64,000 nucleotides of DNA from a bacterium (GTDB taxonomy: Bacteria > Bdellovibrionota_G > JALEGL01). The stretch spans positions 62,001-126,000 of the forward strand of contig JALEGL010000003.1 of assembly GCA_022763185.1 (NCBI GenBank), in the 5' to 3' direction. Both the position numbers and the translations under genes were made by a program. The notes beneath the pieces are model-generated. The model saw nothing but the letters and a program-made list of their open reading frames with translations. It searched no databases and was not told the origin of the DNA. Positions 47,268 to 55,893 of this stretch are shown here, piece after piece (within the stretch, counting starts at the first letter, position 1; every line of letters starts with the position of its first letter).

Positions 47268-48650
47268 ATGGCCAATGACACAAAAATAATTCGTTCTGGT
47301 GAGCAACCCACTATGCTCATGATACCCAAATGTAAAATAGTTGTAACCGATAAAAATGAAAAAACATCAACCCATGAAATTGATAAAGGTAGGATCGTAA
47401 TTGGAGGCTCTGAAAGCTGCGACCTACAAATTAAAGATGATACGGTTTCCAGGCAGCATGCTGAAATTATCAAAATGAAAGAAGGTTACCTTATCCGTGA
47501 CCTTGATTCTACCAATGGTACTTATGTGGGAGGACTCAAGGTTAAAGAGGCTTATTTATCACCGCAATCAATTATAAAGATTGGTAAAAGCAGTATTCAG
47601 TTTACCCCTTTGGATGAAGAGCTGGAAATTTATCCGTCCAAAAACGATCATTATGCCGGTCTCATTGGTAAATCTTTGCAAATGCGCAAGATTTTTGGGG
47701 TTTTGGACAAAGTATCTCCAACCAATGTCTCTGTGGTGATTACCGGTGAAACGGGTACTGGGAAAGAATTGGTGGCCAAAGCCATTCACGACACCTCTAA
47801 GCGCAATAAATCACCTTTCATTGTTTTTGATTGCGGGGCTGTTGCAGAAAACTTGATAGAGTCTGAGCTGTTTGGTCATGAAAAAGGATCATTTACCGGG
47901 GCTACGGCCACGCGACAAGGGGCATTTGAGTTGGCAGATGGCGGAACCCTATTTTTGGATGAGTTGGGTGAGCTGTCGGTTGATTTGCAACCTAAGTTGT
48001 TAAGAGCCCTTGAGAGCGGAGATATTAAAAGAGTAGGGGCGGACAGAAGTAAAAAAGTCAATGTCAGGGTGGTGGCAGCCACCAACCGCAATTTGAAAGA
48101 AGAGGTTAAGAAAGGCAATTTTAGAGAAGACTTGTATTTTCGTTTATCCGTGGTGGAAGTGCACTTGCCGCCATTGCGTAAGCGTAAAGATGACATTAAA
48201 CTCTTGATTGATCATTTTTTTGAGTTGGCCAAAGCCGATAATCCAGATAAAAAAGTGATTTCCATTGGCCATGATGCCAAACAATTGTTGGAGGGCTATG
48301 CCTGGCCAGGCAATATCAGGGAGCTAAAAAACGCCATTGATAGAGCTTACAGCTTCTGTGACGGGCATGAGGTCATGGTTGAGCATTTACCGGATTATAT
48401 AAGCGGTGGTGGAGCCGCCAGTGCTGACACCAGTACAGGTTTTGCTTTGGGTGGTAGTGGAGTTGATACGGATTTGCCTTTTAAAGAAGCCAAGGAGCGT
48501 TGGGTGGAATCTTTTGAAAAAGACTATCTCATTGATTTACTTAAAAAGAATGATCTTAATATTTCTAAAGCCGCCAAACAAGCCGGGATTGATCGAAAAT
48601 CCGTGCAGCGCTTGCTTAAAAAGTATGATCTGAACGTTAAAGATTTATGA
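47268..48650 (+). CDS. FHA-domain sigma-54-dependent transcriptional activator
   Basis: 460 aa: an FHA domain (about 40-115, SRQHAEI and STNGTYV), an AAA+ sigma-54 activator core with Walker A GETGTGKE (160-167), the sigma-54-contact loop GSFTGA (207-212, where most have GAFTGA) and Walker B GGTLFLDELGEL (from 225), then a Fis-type HTH at the C-terminus (NISKAAKQAGIDRKSVQRLLKK). FHA domains bind phosphothreonine, so a Ser/Thr kinase may control it. An ATG 18 bases earlier is an alternative start. It overlaps the next gene by ATGA. Confidence 0.92.
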   Translation: MANDTKIIRSGEQPTMLMIPKCKIVVTDKNEKTSTHEIDKGRIVIGGSESCDLQIKDDTVSRQHAEIIKMKEGYLIRDLDSTNGTYVGGLKVKEAYLSPQSIIKIGKSSIQFTPLDEELEIYPSKNDHYAGLIGKSLQMRKIFGVLDKVSPTNVSVVITGETGTGKELVAKAIHDTSKRNKSPFIVFDCGAVAENLIESELFGHEKGSFTGATATRQGAFELADGGTLFLDELGELSVDLQPKLLRALESGDIKRVGADRSKKVNVRVVAATNRNLKEEVKKGNFREDLYFRLSVVEVHLPPLRKRKDDIKLLIDHFFELAKADNPDKKVISIGHDAKQLLEGYAWPGNIRELKNAIDRAYSFCDGHEVMVEHLPDYISGGGAASADTSTGFALGGSGVDTDLPFKEAKERWVESFEKDYLIDLLKKNDLNISKAAKQAGIDRKSVQRLLKKYDLNVKDL

Positions 48651-48937
48651 AAAAAGACATTGAACAAGCATGGCTAAGCTTTAAAGATATACCTTTTCCT
48701 AAGGCAGCGCTTAAAAGCTTTGATTTAGTCAGTTTGGATAGCTTTATGGCTGGTTTGTTGGAGAAATATATAGATTCTAAGTTTGATCGTGAAGACGTGC
48801 TGTTGTTAAAGCAGCTTTCTATGGATTTGGAGTTGAAAATCAATTATCTTAAAAGTGAAAACACACCCCAGCAAGATTTGATAGACTATTTCAGTCAATT
48901 AAGAGTCATTGTACAGCAAGTGGAACAACGGTTTTAG
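48647..48937 (+). CDS. Small helical protein coupled to the sigma-54 activator
   Basis: 96 aa, all predicted helix (FDLVSLDSFMAGLLEKYIDSK, then LLKQLSMDLELKINYLKSE). No family is recognised, no signal or membrane segment. The start overlaps the activator gene stop (ATGA), which suggests translation in fixed ratio and perhaps a shared function. It is convergent with the minus-strand lipoprotein gene. Confidence 0.7.
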   Translation: MKKDIEQAWLSFKDIPFPKAALKSFDLVSLDSFMAGLLEKYIDSKFDREDVLLLKQLSMDLELKINYLKSENTPQQDLIDYFSQLRVIVQQVEQRF

Positions 48938-48956
48938 CATCGATTGAATGAACAAT

Positions 48957-48987
48957 AAAAAAGGCCATGCATAGGTGCATAGCCTTT
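48957..48987 (-). terminator. Terminator of the minus-strand lipoprotein gene
   Basis: On the minus strand AAAGGC...ATGCA pairs with TGCAT...GCCTTT with one mismatch, then runs into TTTTTTATT. Confidence 0.7.
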
Positions 48988-49012
48988 GAGTTGGATAAGT
49001 TTTTGTGGTTGT

Positions 49013-50266
49013 TTAACACCCCACTTGAGCACTGTTGGCGTTACAGAAAGTACGTGTGCCACTGTCTGAACCGCTGCTAATGTGTAAATATTGTTTTTGA
49101 AACTCCTGTCTGTTACTAAATGAGTTTTGACTGTTTTGAACTTCAGCACCACTGGTGCCAGGGTTCTTATTTTCTAAGACCTGGTTGTTGGTTGCAGAAT
49201 TTCCAAATTCAGTATCTGTAAACATGGCACTGGCAACATTAAAGTTATCCATGCCCAAATCAAGCTGATTATTTGCTGCATAATAACGCATTTTTTTGGG
49301 TTGACCATCGACATAAATGGTGTACTCATCTTCAGGTTCTAAATTAAAGCTGTTACCTGCTTTACTAAATCCCATATCTTTGGGGTTGAATGGGTAAACA
49401 TGAAAAGTTTGCGCATTATGCAATTGAAATGCAATGTAAGATTGCTCTTGAGAGGCTGAATTACACTTAGCATAAAAATTGGCCGCAGTAATAGTTATGG
49501 GCTTTTCATGCGAGTTGTATTTAGATTTCATTTGTAAAGCTATTTTGGTATCTGAAGTATTGTTGTCGTTACTCGCATCGTGAACGTAGGAAGCATTAAG
49601 ACACATCAATAGTTTTTTTCCGTAAGCTATATTTTTCATTGTGGCAATGCTTTCACCTTTGGCTTCCAATTCAAATTGTAAAGATGCAAGACCTCTGTAT
49701 TCTCCGGACGGTACATTGCCCATAAATTTCTTCAAAAACAAACGATGTTTCTTTAAACTTCCTGAATTGATACTGCTTTCACCGTCAAGAGGTTTTCCGC
49801 CCGGGCTGGTAACATTTAAAGCTTTTTTGGCATAGGTTTTTAACCATTCACCATGAATATTTTCATTTTTTAAATCTTTCACAATACTGAGAACTTCTTT
49901 CCCCACTACAGCCAACAAAGCCCCCCAAAATTGACCACCATTTTCTTCTACCCCTTGTTGCTCGTTGCAAGCTAAAGAATCTGCTTGGGTTATTGGGGTT
50001 TGGCATTGATCAGTGAAACCTGCAGTTGGGTAAGTTGTTGAACATTTGCCATCGGGTTCAACATAACCGCCAAGGGCTAAACATGTTTCTTCATTGTAGA
50101 GTGCCATAGCGTCTTCAGGGTTATCACCATTTTGCAGTTTGTGAATCCCTGAACCGTAGTCCGGTATGGCAGGTGCACAGAATGTTAAGCTTAGCATAGA
50201 AATAGCCAACGCCCCATGAGCTATTATTGTTTTAAGTGTTGCTTTCATTTTCATTTTCTCATCCAT
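49013..50266 (-). CDS. Large lipoprotein of unknown function
   Basis: 417 aa with a signal ending LSLTFC (lipobox Cys about 30). Cysteine-rich near the N-terminus (ETCLALGGYV then DGKCSTTY, QCQTPI, ACNEQQ), then a mainly beta-type region with few recognisable motifs and a Ser/Asn-rich C-terminus ending RTFCNANSAQVGC. No domain is recognised. Internal ATGs at 50254 and 50248 are possible starts. Monocistronic. Confidence 0.75.
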   Translation of the reverse strand: MDEKMKMKATLKTIIAHGALAISMLSLTFCAPAIPDYGSGIHKLQNGDNPEDAMALYNEETCLALGGYVEPDGKCSTTYPTAGFTDQCQTPITQADSLACNEQQGVEENGGQFWGALLAVVGKEVLSIVKDLKNENIHGEWLKTYAKKALNVTSPGGKPLDGESSINSGSLKKHRLFLKKFMGNVPSGEYRGLASLQFELEAKGESIATMKNIAYGKKLLMCLNASYVHDASNDNNTSDTKIALQMKSKYNSHEKPITITAANFYAKCNSASQEQSYIAFQLHNAQTFHVYPFNPKDMGFSKAGNSFNLEPEDEYTIYVDGQPKKMRYYAANNQLDLGMDNFNVASAMFTDTEFGNSATNNQVLENKNPGTSGAEVQNSQNSFSNRQEFQKQYLHISSGSDSGTRTFCNANSAQVGC

Positions 50267-50476
50267 GCCTAATTATATAACAAGATGCATGCCAAAAGTT
50301 TTCTTATCTAAATAGTTGAAATTAAATGTATAAAATACGTATCGTGGCTGTGCAAAATTTAGGCGTCTTTACTTTTTTTGGGACATGAGCGGCTTCAAAA
50401 CAAAGATAATATCAACATAGGCTTGAACATAGGTTTTCTAATGGGGCAATAGATAAAAGGCTTGCGTGGATTGGAT

Positions 50477-51043
50477 TTATTTCAAGTCCTCTAGCCATTG
50501 CTCAATGGAGTGCAGGAGTTGATCTTCTGTGCCATTGTTATGGATGACATGATCAGATTGAGATTCTTTGTAAGCCAGGGGCAATTGCTGTTGAATAATT
50601 TTTTCTGCCATTTCCGTGCTGTGTTCATCTCTTGCCATCAATCTCTCTAGCTGAACTTTGGGACTGCATGAGATGCAGCATACATGGTCAAAAGGGTAAA
50701 TATGCCTGGATTCAAACAACAGGGGAATGACAACAAACAGGTAGGGGCCTTGCGGCTTTTTCTGAAAGCCTTGAATTTTCTGTAAAATGTTGCGGTAAAC
50801 GCGGGGGTGCAGATGCTGTTCAAGGATATGTTTTTGTGTTTCGTTATTAAAAACAATGCTTCTAAGCTCGCGTTTATCTAAAGTACCAAAGGTATGAAGA
50901 ATAAAATTTTTTGTTTCTTCAGTGTTATAAAGCGCTTTAACCTCTTCATCAGCATCAATAAGGGGGTGGCCAAGTTGAACTAGATATTTGGAAACCATGC
51001 TTTTTCCACAGGCAATTCCGCCAGTCATTCCAATAACTTTCAT
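50477..51043 (-). CDS. coaE: Dephospho-CoA kinase
   Basis: 188 aa, last step of coenzyme A synthesis. P-loop GGIACGKS at 8-15, the DADEEV substrate loop at about 35-40, and FVVIPLLFES, typical of the family, are visible. Slightly short at the C-terminus but complete. It stands alone, about 175 bases from the divergent purQ gene. Confidence 0.93.
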   Translation of the reverse strand: MKVIGMTGGIACGKSMVSKYLVQLGHPLIDADEEVKALYNTEETKNFILHTFGTLDKRELRSIVFNNETQKHILEQHLHPRVYRNILQKIQGFQKKPQGPYLFVVIPLLFESRHIYPFDHVCCISCSPKVQLERLMARDEHSTEMAEKIIQQQLPLAYKESQSDHVIHNNGTEDQLLHSIEQWLEDLK

Positions 51044-51217
51044 AGATTGAAAATCATACTACTGTTTGCATATTTTCAGTCAAAGAAAAAGTAAGTGTCC
51101 ATCGCTTTTGTGTCAAAACAAGTGTTAAGGTATTCAGCATGGATTAAAAAAGACGGATTTTTTTCTAAAATAAATAGATATTGACCAAAACACTGAAAGA
51201 CTCTAGATTGCTCGGGT

Positions 51218-51940
51218 ATGACATTATCACAGGCAAAAAAAGCGCAAGTAGGGGTTGTGGTTTTTCCTGGAACCAATTGTGACCAGGAAACCTATCATGT
51301 GTTTGACACACTTATGGGACTAAACACTCAGTATCACTGGCATGACGAGGCTTTATCTGCAGAGGATTACAATCTTTTGGTTTTGCCTGGTGGTTTTTCC
51401 TATGGAGACTATTTACGTTCTGGAGCCATGGCCAAGTTTTCCCCAGCTTTAGAGAATATTCAAGATTTTATTGCCCAAGGGGGGCATGTTTTAGGCATTT
51501 GCAATGGTTTTCAAATCCTCTTGGAATTGGGCTTGCTGCCTGGGGCACTCACCCGCAACAAAGAGGCAAAATTTATCAGTGATAAGGTCTATCTTAAGGT
51601 TGAAAACAATGACAACCCCTTTTTGAACCAGTATCAACAGCAGCAAGTTATTCAGCTGCCCATTGCCCATGCCGATGGTCGTTATTATGCAGATGAAGAA
51701 ACTTTAAACACCTTAGAAAATAAAGGCCAAGTGGTCTTAAGATACTGTGATCAAGACGGTCAACTTAATGATACAAGCAATGTCAACGGTTCAAAACATG
51801 CCATTGCCGGCTTGATCAGTGAAAATAAACAAGTAATGGGCTTGATGCCGCATCCCGAACGTTGCTGTGAAGCCGTTTTAGGGTGTGATCAAGGTAAAGC
51901 ATTTTTTAATTCAATTCATAACTTATGGAACAAATCGTAA
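51218..51940 (+). CDS. purQ: Phosphoribosylformylglycinamidine synthase, glutaminase subunit
   Basis: 240-aa class I glutamine amidotransferase that feeds ammonia to PurL in purine synthesis. The nucleophile is Cys95 in LGICNGFQIL, preceded by PGGFSYGDYLRSGA; the His-Glu pair is in MPHPERCCE near the C-terminus. Small-type PurQ, so PurS and small PurL should exist elsewhere. It overlaps meaB by 16 bases, an odd pairing of pathways. Confidence 0.94.
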   Translation: MTLSQAKKAQVGVVVFPGTNCDQETYHVFDTLMGLNTQYHWHDEALSAEDYNLLVLPGGFSYGDYLRSGAMAKFSPALENIQDFIAQGGHVLGICNGFQILLELGLLPGALTRNKEAKFISDKVYLKVENNDNPFLNQYQQQQVIQLPIAHADGRYYADEETLNTLENKGQVVLRYCDQDGQLNDTSNVNGSKHAIAGLISENKQVMGLMPHPERCCEAVLGCDQGKAFFNSIHNLWNKS

Positions 51941-52854
51941 ATCAATTGTTAGCCGGTGATAGACGGGCACTAGCGCGCTTGTTATCGATTGTTGAAGAAC
52001 AAAATCCCAAAGCCTTTGACGCTTTGGAGTTATTGTGGGGTAAAAGTCAACAAGCTCCTAGCGTTGGGATAACCGGTCCAGCAGGAGCCGGGAAAAGTAC
52101 TTTGGTGGATGCATCCATCAAACATTTGCGCGATCAAAATAAAAAAGTGGGTGTGGTGGCTGTTGATCCAACCAGTCCATTTACCGGTGGTGCTGTTTTA
52201 GGTGATAGAATTCGCATGCAGCGACACAGTGGCGATGAAAATGTGTACATCCGAAGCATGGGCAGTCGTGGTAAAACAGGCGGTATTTCTTTTGCGACCA
52301 GGGCTTTTATTCATCTTTTATCTGCTTTTGGTTTAGAAGAGCTTATGGTGGAAACCGTGGGCGCTGGTCAAAGTGAGACTTCAGTTGTTGAAGTGGTGGA
52401 TACCACGGTGGTGGTCTTGGTCCCAGAAGCTGGAGATGCCATTCAAGCACTTAAAGCAGGAATGCTTGAAATTGCTGATGTTTATGTGGTGAATAAAAAA
52501 GACAGAGATGGTGCAGATCAAGTGGTGTTTGATATTGAATCCATGTTATCCATGGGTTCCAATAAAAGTGCATGGCAACCCAAAATCATTCAAACTCAAG
52601 CTACAAACGGTGAAGGTGTGGATGAGCTGTGGCAAGCCATCAATGAGCACAGGGCGTTTTTAAAACAAGATCAAAAATCAGAAAAAGAACTGTTACGTAG
52701 CCGCAAGCGTGAGCTCAGAGAACTTTTAGAGATGCTGCTGCTGTACAGAACACAAAAAATTTTGGATGAGGACAAGAGCCTTAAAGAAAAGCTAATTCAA
52801 TCGGATTCACCCAATTTATATACATTGGCAGCAGCGCTGCTTAAAAACATATAA
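51925..52854 (+). CDS. meaB: Methylmalonyl-CoA mutase-associated GTPase MeaB (ArgK family)
   Basis: 309-aa G3E-type GTPase. Walker A GPAGAGKST at 51-59; switch region TVGAGQSETSVVEVVDTTVVV (a family mark, Walker B about 150); NKKD nucleotide specificity motif. It gates cobalamin loading and protects methylmalonyl-CoA mutase. No mutase gene lies nearby. It overlaps purQ by 16 bases. Confidence 0.92.
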   Translation: MEQIVNQLLAGDRRALARLLSIVEEQNPKAFDALELLWGKSQQAPSVGITGPAGAGKSTLVDASIKHLRDQNKKVGVVAVDPTSPFTGGAVLGDRIRMQRHSGDENVYIRSMGSRGKTGGISFATRAFIHLLSAFGLEELMVETVGAGQSETSVVEVVDTTVVVLVPEAGDAIQALKAGMLEIADVYVVNKKDRDGADQVVFDIESMLSMGSNKSAWQPKIIQTQATNGEGVDELWQAINEHRAFLKQDQKSEKELLRSRKRELRELLEMLLLYRTQKILDEDKSLKEKLIQSDSPNLYTLAAALLKNI

Positions 52855-52871
52855 GTATTGATTAGATATTA

Positions 52872-52904
52872 AAATGCAACACAGTGTTTTGATGTGTTGC
52901 ATTT
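52872..52904. terminator. Perfect 12-bp inverted repeat between convergent genes
   Basis: AAATGCAACACA and TGTGTTGCATTT around a 9-base loop, just after the meaB stop and before the convergent lipoprotein gene. No strong T tract follows, so termination is likely but not certain. Confidence 0.6.
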
Positions 52905-52951
52905 AAAATATACATAGGGCTGTAACATTTTTTTTTAATGAAATAAAACTA

Positions 52952-53446
52952 TTAAGGGTTGCATCCAGGAGTTTCATTTCTAGCGTTGTCAATAAAGATC
53001 TTGATTAGATCATGCATAGCTTGTCCGCTACCGTTTATAAATTTATAATATGTCTGATTGGGTGTTGAGCCAGTTAAAAAGTATATTTTTTCACCAGCAA
53101 CGATAACATAAGCATTTGGACCGTCAGCAGAGTATACAGAACTATCTGCTATTGCATAGTTTGCTGAATCCATAGCAGTGATTAAGCTATCCATCATATC
53201 TGTATTTAAGGCATAGCTGATAGAGCATTGTTCAGTATTATCGGAATTGTGAATGTCTCCAGTGATGGTAGACTCTACAAGGTTCACTGTAATATTGTTG
53301 TGATTTACAAATCCAAGAGGGGTAAATCCACCGCCACTGTAATATTCAAAACTATCAAGTTCTTCAGTATTGATTGTAAAAGTCGACTGATCTGAACACG
53401 ATGCTAAAAACATAAGACTTAAAAACATAGTTAAGGTTATTTTCAT
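52952..53446 (-). CDS. Small lipoprotein of unknown function
   Basis: Start at the ATG six bases after AGGAG gives 164 aa; an upstream start at 53464 is less likely. The lipoprotein signal ends MFLASC. The mature part includes FTINTEELDSFEYYSGGGFTP and ends ETPGCNP; no domain is recognised. It is divergent from the TIGR02147 regulator gene. Confidence 0.75.
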   Translation of the reverse strand: MKITLTMFLSLMFLASCSDQSTFTINTEELDSFEYYSGGGFTPLGFVNHNNITVNLVESTITGDIHNSDNTEQCSISYALNTDMMDSLITAMDSANYAIADSSVYSADGPNAYVIVAGEKIYFLTGSTPNQTYYKFINGSGQAMHDLIKIFIDNARNETPGCNP

Positions 53447-53622
53447 GGTTTTCTCCTTTTCCATCTCAGGGCATTATTTTATGTCTAAAATTATAAAGCG
53501 TATTAAAATTTGTTTGTGATTAAAGTGCCCCTTTTGAGAGATTTTTTTAACAAATGTTAAAAAATAGACTTGGATGTTGCGCAAGAGTGGAGTATTACTG
53601 ATATAATAAAGAAGTAGCCACC

Positions 53623-54453
53623 ATGAAAGAGATCAATTTATTTGCATATATGAACTATCGGAACTTCTTAAGAGATTTCTACCAGCTCAAAAAGCGCAAT
53701 TCAAAATCGTTTAGCTATAAACTTTTTGCGGAAAAAGCAGGCTTAAACTCACCCAATTACATGAAACTGATTATGGATGGGAAGCGTAACCTTACTTACA
53801 AAAATTTAAGAGGTTTTTGTGAAGCCTTAGAGTTTGATGAAAAGCAAGCAGAATTTTTTAAAAATTTGGTCTTGTTCAATCAAGCCAAAACAGAAAAAGA
53901 TAGAGCTTTTTATCAAAAACAAATGCGAGCTATTCTTGACCTGAAGCAAAAAAGTATATTGCAAAAAGATCAATACAGCGTTTATGCATCGTTTTATACC
54001 CTGGTGATTAAAGAAATTTTGTTGCTTAACCTTAAACAACAAAGTCCAAAGGCCATTGCAAAAAAGTTAAATTATGCACTTAGTCCAGAGCAAGTGAAAA
54101 CAGCGCTTGAAGAACTTGAATCCCTCCATCTGATTAAGAAAAACAGTGATGGGAATTATAGACCTGTTGAGCAAAGCATGCAGACCCCAAACTTGATAAA
54201 ATCCAGTAGAGTCTATGATTACTATCAACATCTCTTAAAGATTGCATCAGATGCCCTTAAAGAGCAAAGTGATGTGGAGCGTTGTTTTTCAACATTAACG
54301 GTAGCCGTTAATAAACAAGATTTACCCAAAGCATTTGAAATGATTCATGAATTTAGAGATCATTTAGATAAAATGTTTGTTAAATCAAAAAACTATAATG
54401 CAGTTTATCAGCTTTCAATACAGCTGTTTCGATTGGATAAGAATGATGAGTAA
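53623..54453 (+). CDS. TIGR02147 family protein (putative regulator)
   Basis: 276 aa. The N-terminal pattern NLFAYMNYRNFLRDFYQLKKRN-SFSYKLFAEKAGLNSPNYMKLIMDGKRNL is the TIGR02147 signature and contains an HTH-like segment (FAEKAGLNSPNYMKLIMDG, about 36-55). A middle helical region is followed by a winged-helix-like part (AIAKKLNYALSPEQVKTALEELESLHLIKK). These proteins are common in Bdellovibrionota and Fibrobacterota. The 3' end overlaps the next lipoprotein gene by 11 bases. DNA binding is inferred. Confidence 0.85.
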   Translation: MKEINLFAYMNYRNFLRDFYQLKKRNSKSFSYKLFAEKAGLNSPNYMKLIMDGKRNLTYKNLRGFCEALEFDEKQAEFFKNLVLFNQAKTEKDRAFYQKQMRAILDLKQKSILQKDQYSVYASFYTLVIKEILLLNLKQQSPKAIAKKLNYALSPEQVKTALEELESLHLIKKNSDGNYRPVEQSMQTPNLIKSSRVYDYYQHLLKIASDALKEQSDVERCFSTLTVAVNKQDLPKAFEMIHEFRDHLDKMFVKSKNYNAVYQLSIQLFRLDKNDE

Positions 54454-54904
54454 ATATAGTATAAAAATGATTGGTACAATACTGGCAATCTTTATGTCTT
54501 CTTGTGGAACTGGGACAGGAAACCCCAGTATTGCTACACCAATTAGTAGTTTCAATAATTTACTGAATAACTATCAAATGGATTTAGAGGACCTTGATGG
54601 AGTGGATTGCGGTGTTGTGGATGAGTCCAGTAATCAGTCAGAACAAGATTCTGCAAAAGAGTGCTTTTTTACCAATCATTATAACGGTAACGTGTGTCAA
54701 GAAACGCTTTATTTTATAGACCTTAATAATGCTGTAGATCAGCGATTTATGGCCTACGTTAAAGGCAAAGCCAATTGTGATGTTCAAGTGAGAATAATCT
54801 CGACCGATTCAACTTTTTTTATCGGTGAGGCCGATATGACCTGTAACACTTCAAGTGTAAATTATAACTCTACTTTAGAGCCATACCAAGTCTGTAACCT
54901 TTAA
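54443..54904 (+). CDS. Lipoprotein with C-GTGTGNP mature N-terminus
   Basis: 153 aa from ATG 54443 (ATG 54446 also possible); the longer frame would overlap the regulator gene. The signal ends IFMSSC and the mature chain begins GTGTGNPS, a motif recurrent in lipoproteins of predatory and related proteobacteria. The remainder has several cysteines (DCGVV, ECFFT, VCQET, NCDVQ, TCNT, VCNL). Function unknown. Overlap with the TIGR02147 gene implies coupled expression. Confidence 0.78.
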   Translation: MMSKYSIKMIGTILAIFMSSCGTGTGNPSIATPISSFNNLLNNYQMDLEDLDGVDCGVVDESSNQSEQDSAKECFFTNHYNGNVCQETLYFIDLNNAVDQRFMAYVKGKANCDVQVRIISTDSTFFIGEADMTCNTSSVNYNSTLEPYQVCNL

Positions 54905-54906
54905 TT

Positions 54907-54920
54907 GTCAAGAACTTGAC
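54907..54920. repeat. Short palindrome GTCAAG-AA-CTTGAC
   Basis: A 6-bp inverted repeat right after the lipoprotein stop. It may be an operator for the HNH gene downstream or chance. A related GTCAAGTT/AACTTGAC pair lies at 58918-58949. Confidence 0.3.
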
Positions 54921-54985
54921 CTTAGGCTTAAAAATAGGGACAATAGAGACATGGTCTTAAATTTCTCTATCATGGAGCTTATCGT

Positions 54986-55597
54986 TTGACTGGAGTTATG
55001 GCAGAGTCCAAAGTCTTGGTGTTGAATCGTTGCTTTTCTCCGATTCACATTACGTCTTTAAAACGTGCAATTTGCATGATTTATATGGATGTTGCCAAAA
55101 TCGTTGATGAGAATTTTCAGACTTTTGATTTTGAGTCTTGGTCAGAGTTGAGTGTTGCAAAGGATGAATCAGGTTTAGGCTTGGTGGATAAAATAATTAA
55201 AGTTCCCAGGGTCATTGTTTTACAAGTCTATGATAAATTACCCCGCAATACAGTTAAATTGAGTCGGCATAATATTTTTGTGCGCGATCAAAACACCTGT
55301 CAATATTGTGCAAAAGTATATCCTAAGTCAGAACTTAATTTGGATCATGTTGTCCCAAGAGTTAAAGGTGGGGTGACATCTTGGAAAAACATTGTGTGCA
55401 GTTGCATCAAATGTAACCTCAAAAAAGGTGGTCGCACTCCCAGTGAAGCGGGAATGAAGTTGCTCAAACAACCCAAAGCACCCAATTGGAAGGAAAGTTT
55501 ATTTTTTTCAATGCGTAAAAAAGTTTATGCAGAGTGGAAACCTTTTCTCAATGTGGTAGATTACAGTTATTGGAATACAGAACTAGAACAAACTTAG
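54986..55597 (+). CDS. HNH endonuclease family protein
   Basis: 203 aa. An N-terminal region (VLVLNRCFSPIHITSLKRA) is followed by the HNH zinc-type nuclease domain: CQYCAKVYPKSELNLDHVVPRVKGG, then SWKNIVCSCIKCNLKKGGRTP (two CxxC pairs, DH and N). Widespread in deltaproteobacterial and other genomes; role unknown. The start is TTG eight bases after GGAG; an ATG 12 bases later lies too close to another GGAG. Confidence 0.88.
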   Translation: MTGVMAESKVLVLNRCFSPIHITSLKRAICMIYMDVAKIVDENFQTFDFESWSELSVAKDESGLGLVDKIIKVPRVIVLQVYDKLPRNTVKLSRHNIFVRDQNTCQYCAKVYPKSELNLDHVVPRVKGGVTSWKNIVCSCIKCNLKKGGRTPSEAGMKLLKQPKAPNWKESLFFSMRKKVYAEWKPFLNVVDYSYWNTELEQT

Positions 55598-55612
55598 GCG
55601 GAGATGGATACC

Positions 55613-55879
55613 ATGAGTTTAATTAAAGATAACGAAGCAGCCAATCGTTTGGCTAGAGCCATTGCTTCTGACATTGCTTTGTACAATGAAGATAAAATCA
55701 AAAAAGGCATTGTTGAAGATAATTTATTTGAAGTGTTGAATGAAGAAATAGAAGAGGGTCGTAAGCATTACCAAAGTAAAGTTGATCCTGAAATTTTGCA
55801 AAGCTTTAATTTTTTTGAAAAAGCCTTGGTCGATGTTTTGATTCGTCGTGAAGGTCATTTACAATCTTCCATTTGGTAA
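55613..55879 (+). CDS. Small conserved protein (ARAIASDIALYN pattern)
   Basis: 88 aa with start ATG nine bases after GGAG. The sequence ANRLARAIASDIALYNEDKI, then IEEGRKHYQSKVDPEI and YFEKALVDV-like (here FFEKALVDVLIRREGH) is a conserved small helical protein in related bacteria; function unknown. It lies 15 bases after the HNH gene and 14 bases before the lipoprotein gene, so it is probably in one operon. Confidence 0.75.
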   Translation: MSLIKDNEAANRLARAIASDIALYNEDKIKKGIVEDNLFEVLNEEIEEGRKHYQSKVDPEILQSFNFFEKALVDVLIRREGHLQSSIW

Positions 55880-55893
55880 TTGAGAGTTGTTCA

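Noticed and set aside
51076-51276. Minus-strand 66-aa frame across the purQ start
   Set aside because: Overlaps purQ on the opposite strand, with no ribosome site or domain; probably a shadow.
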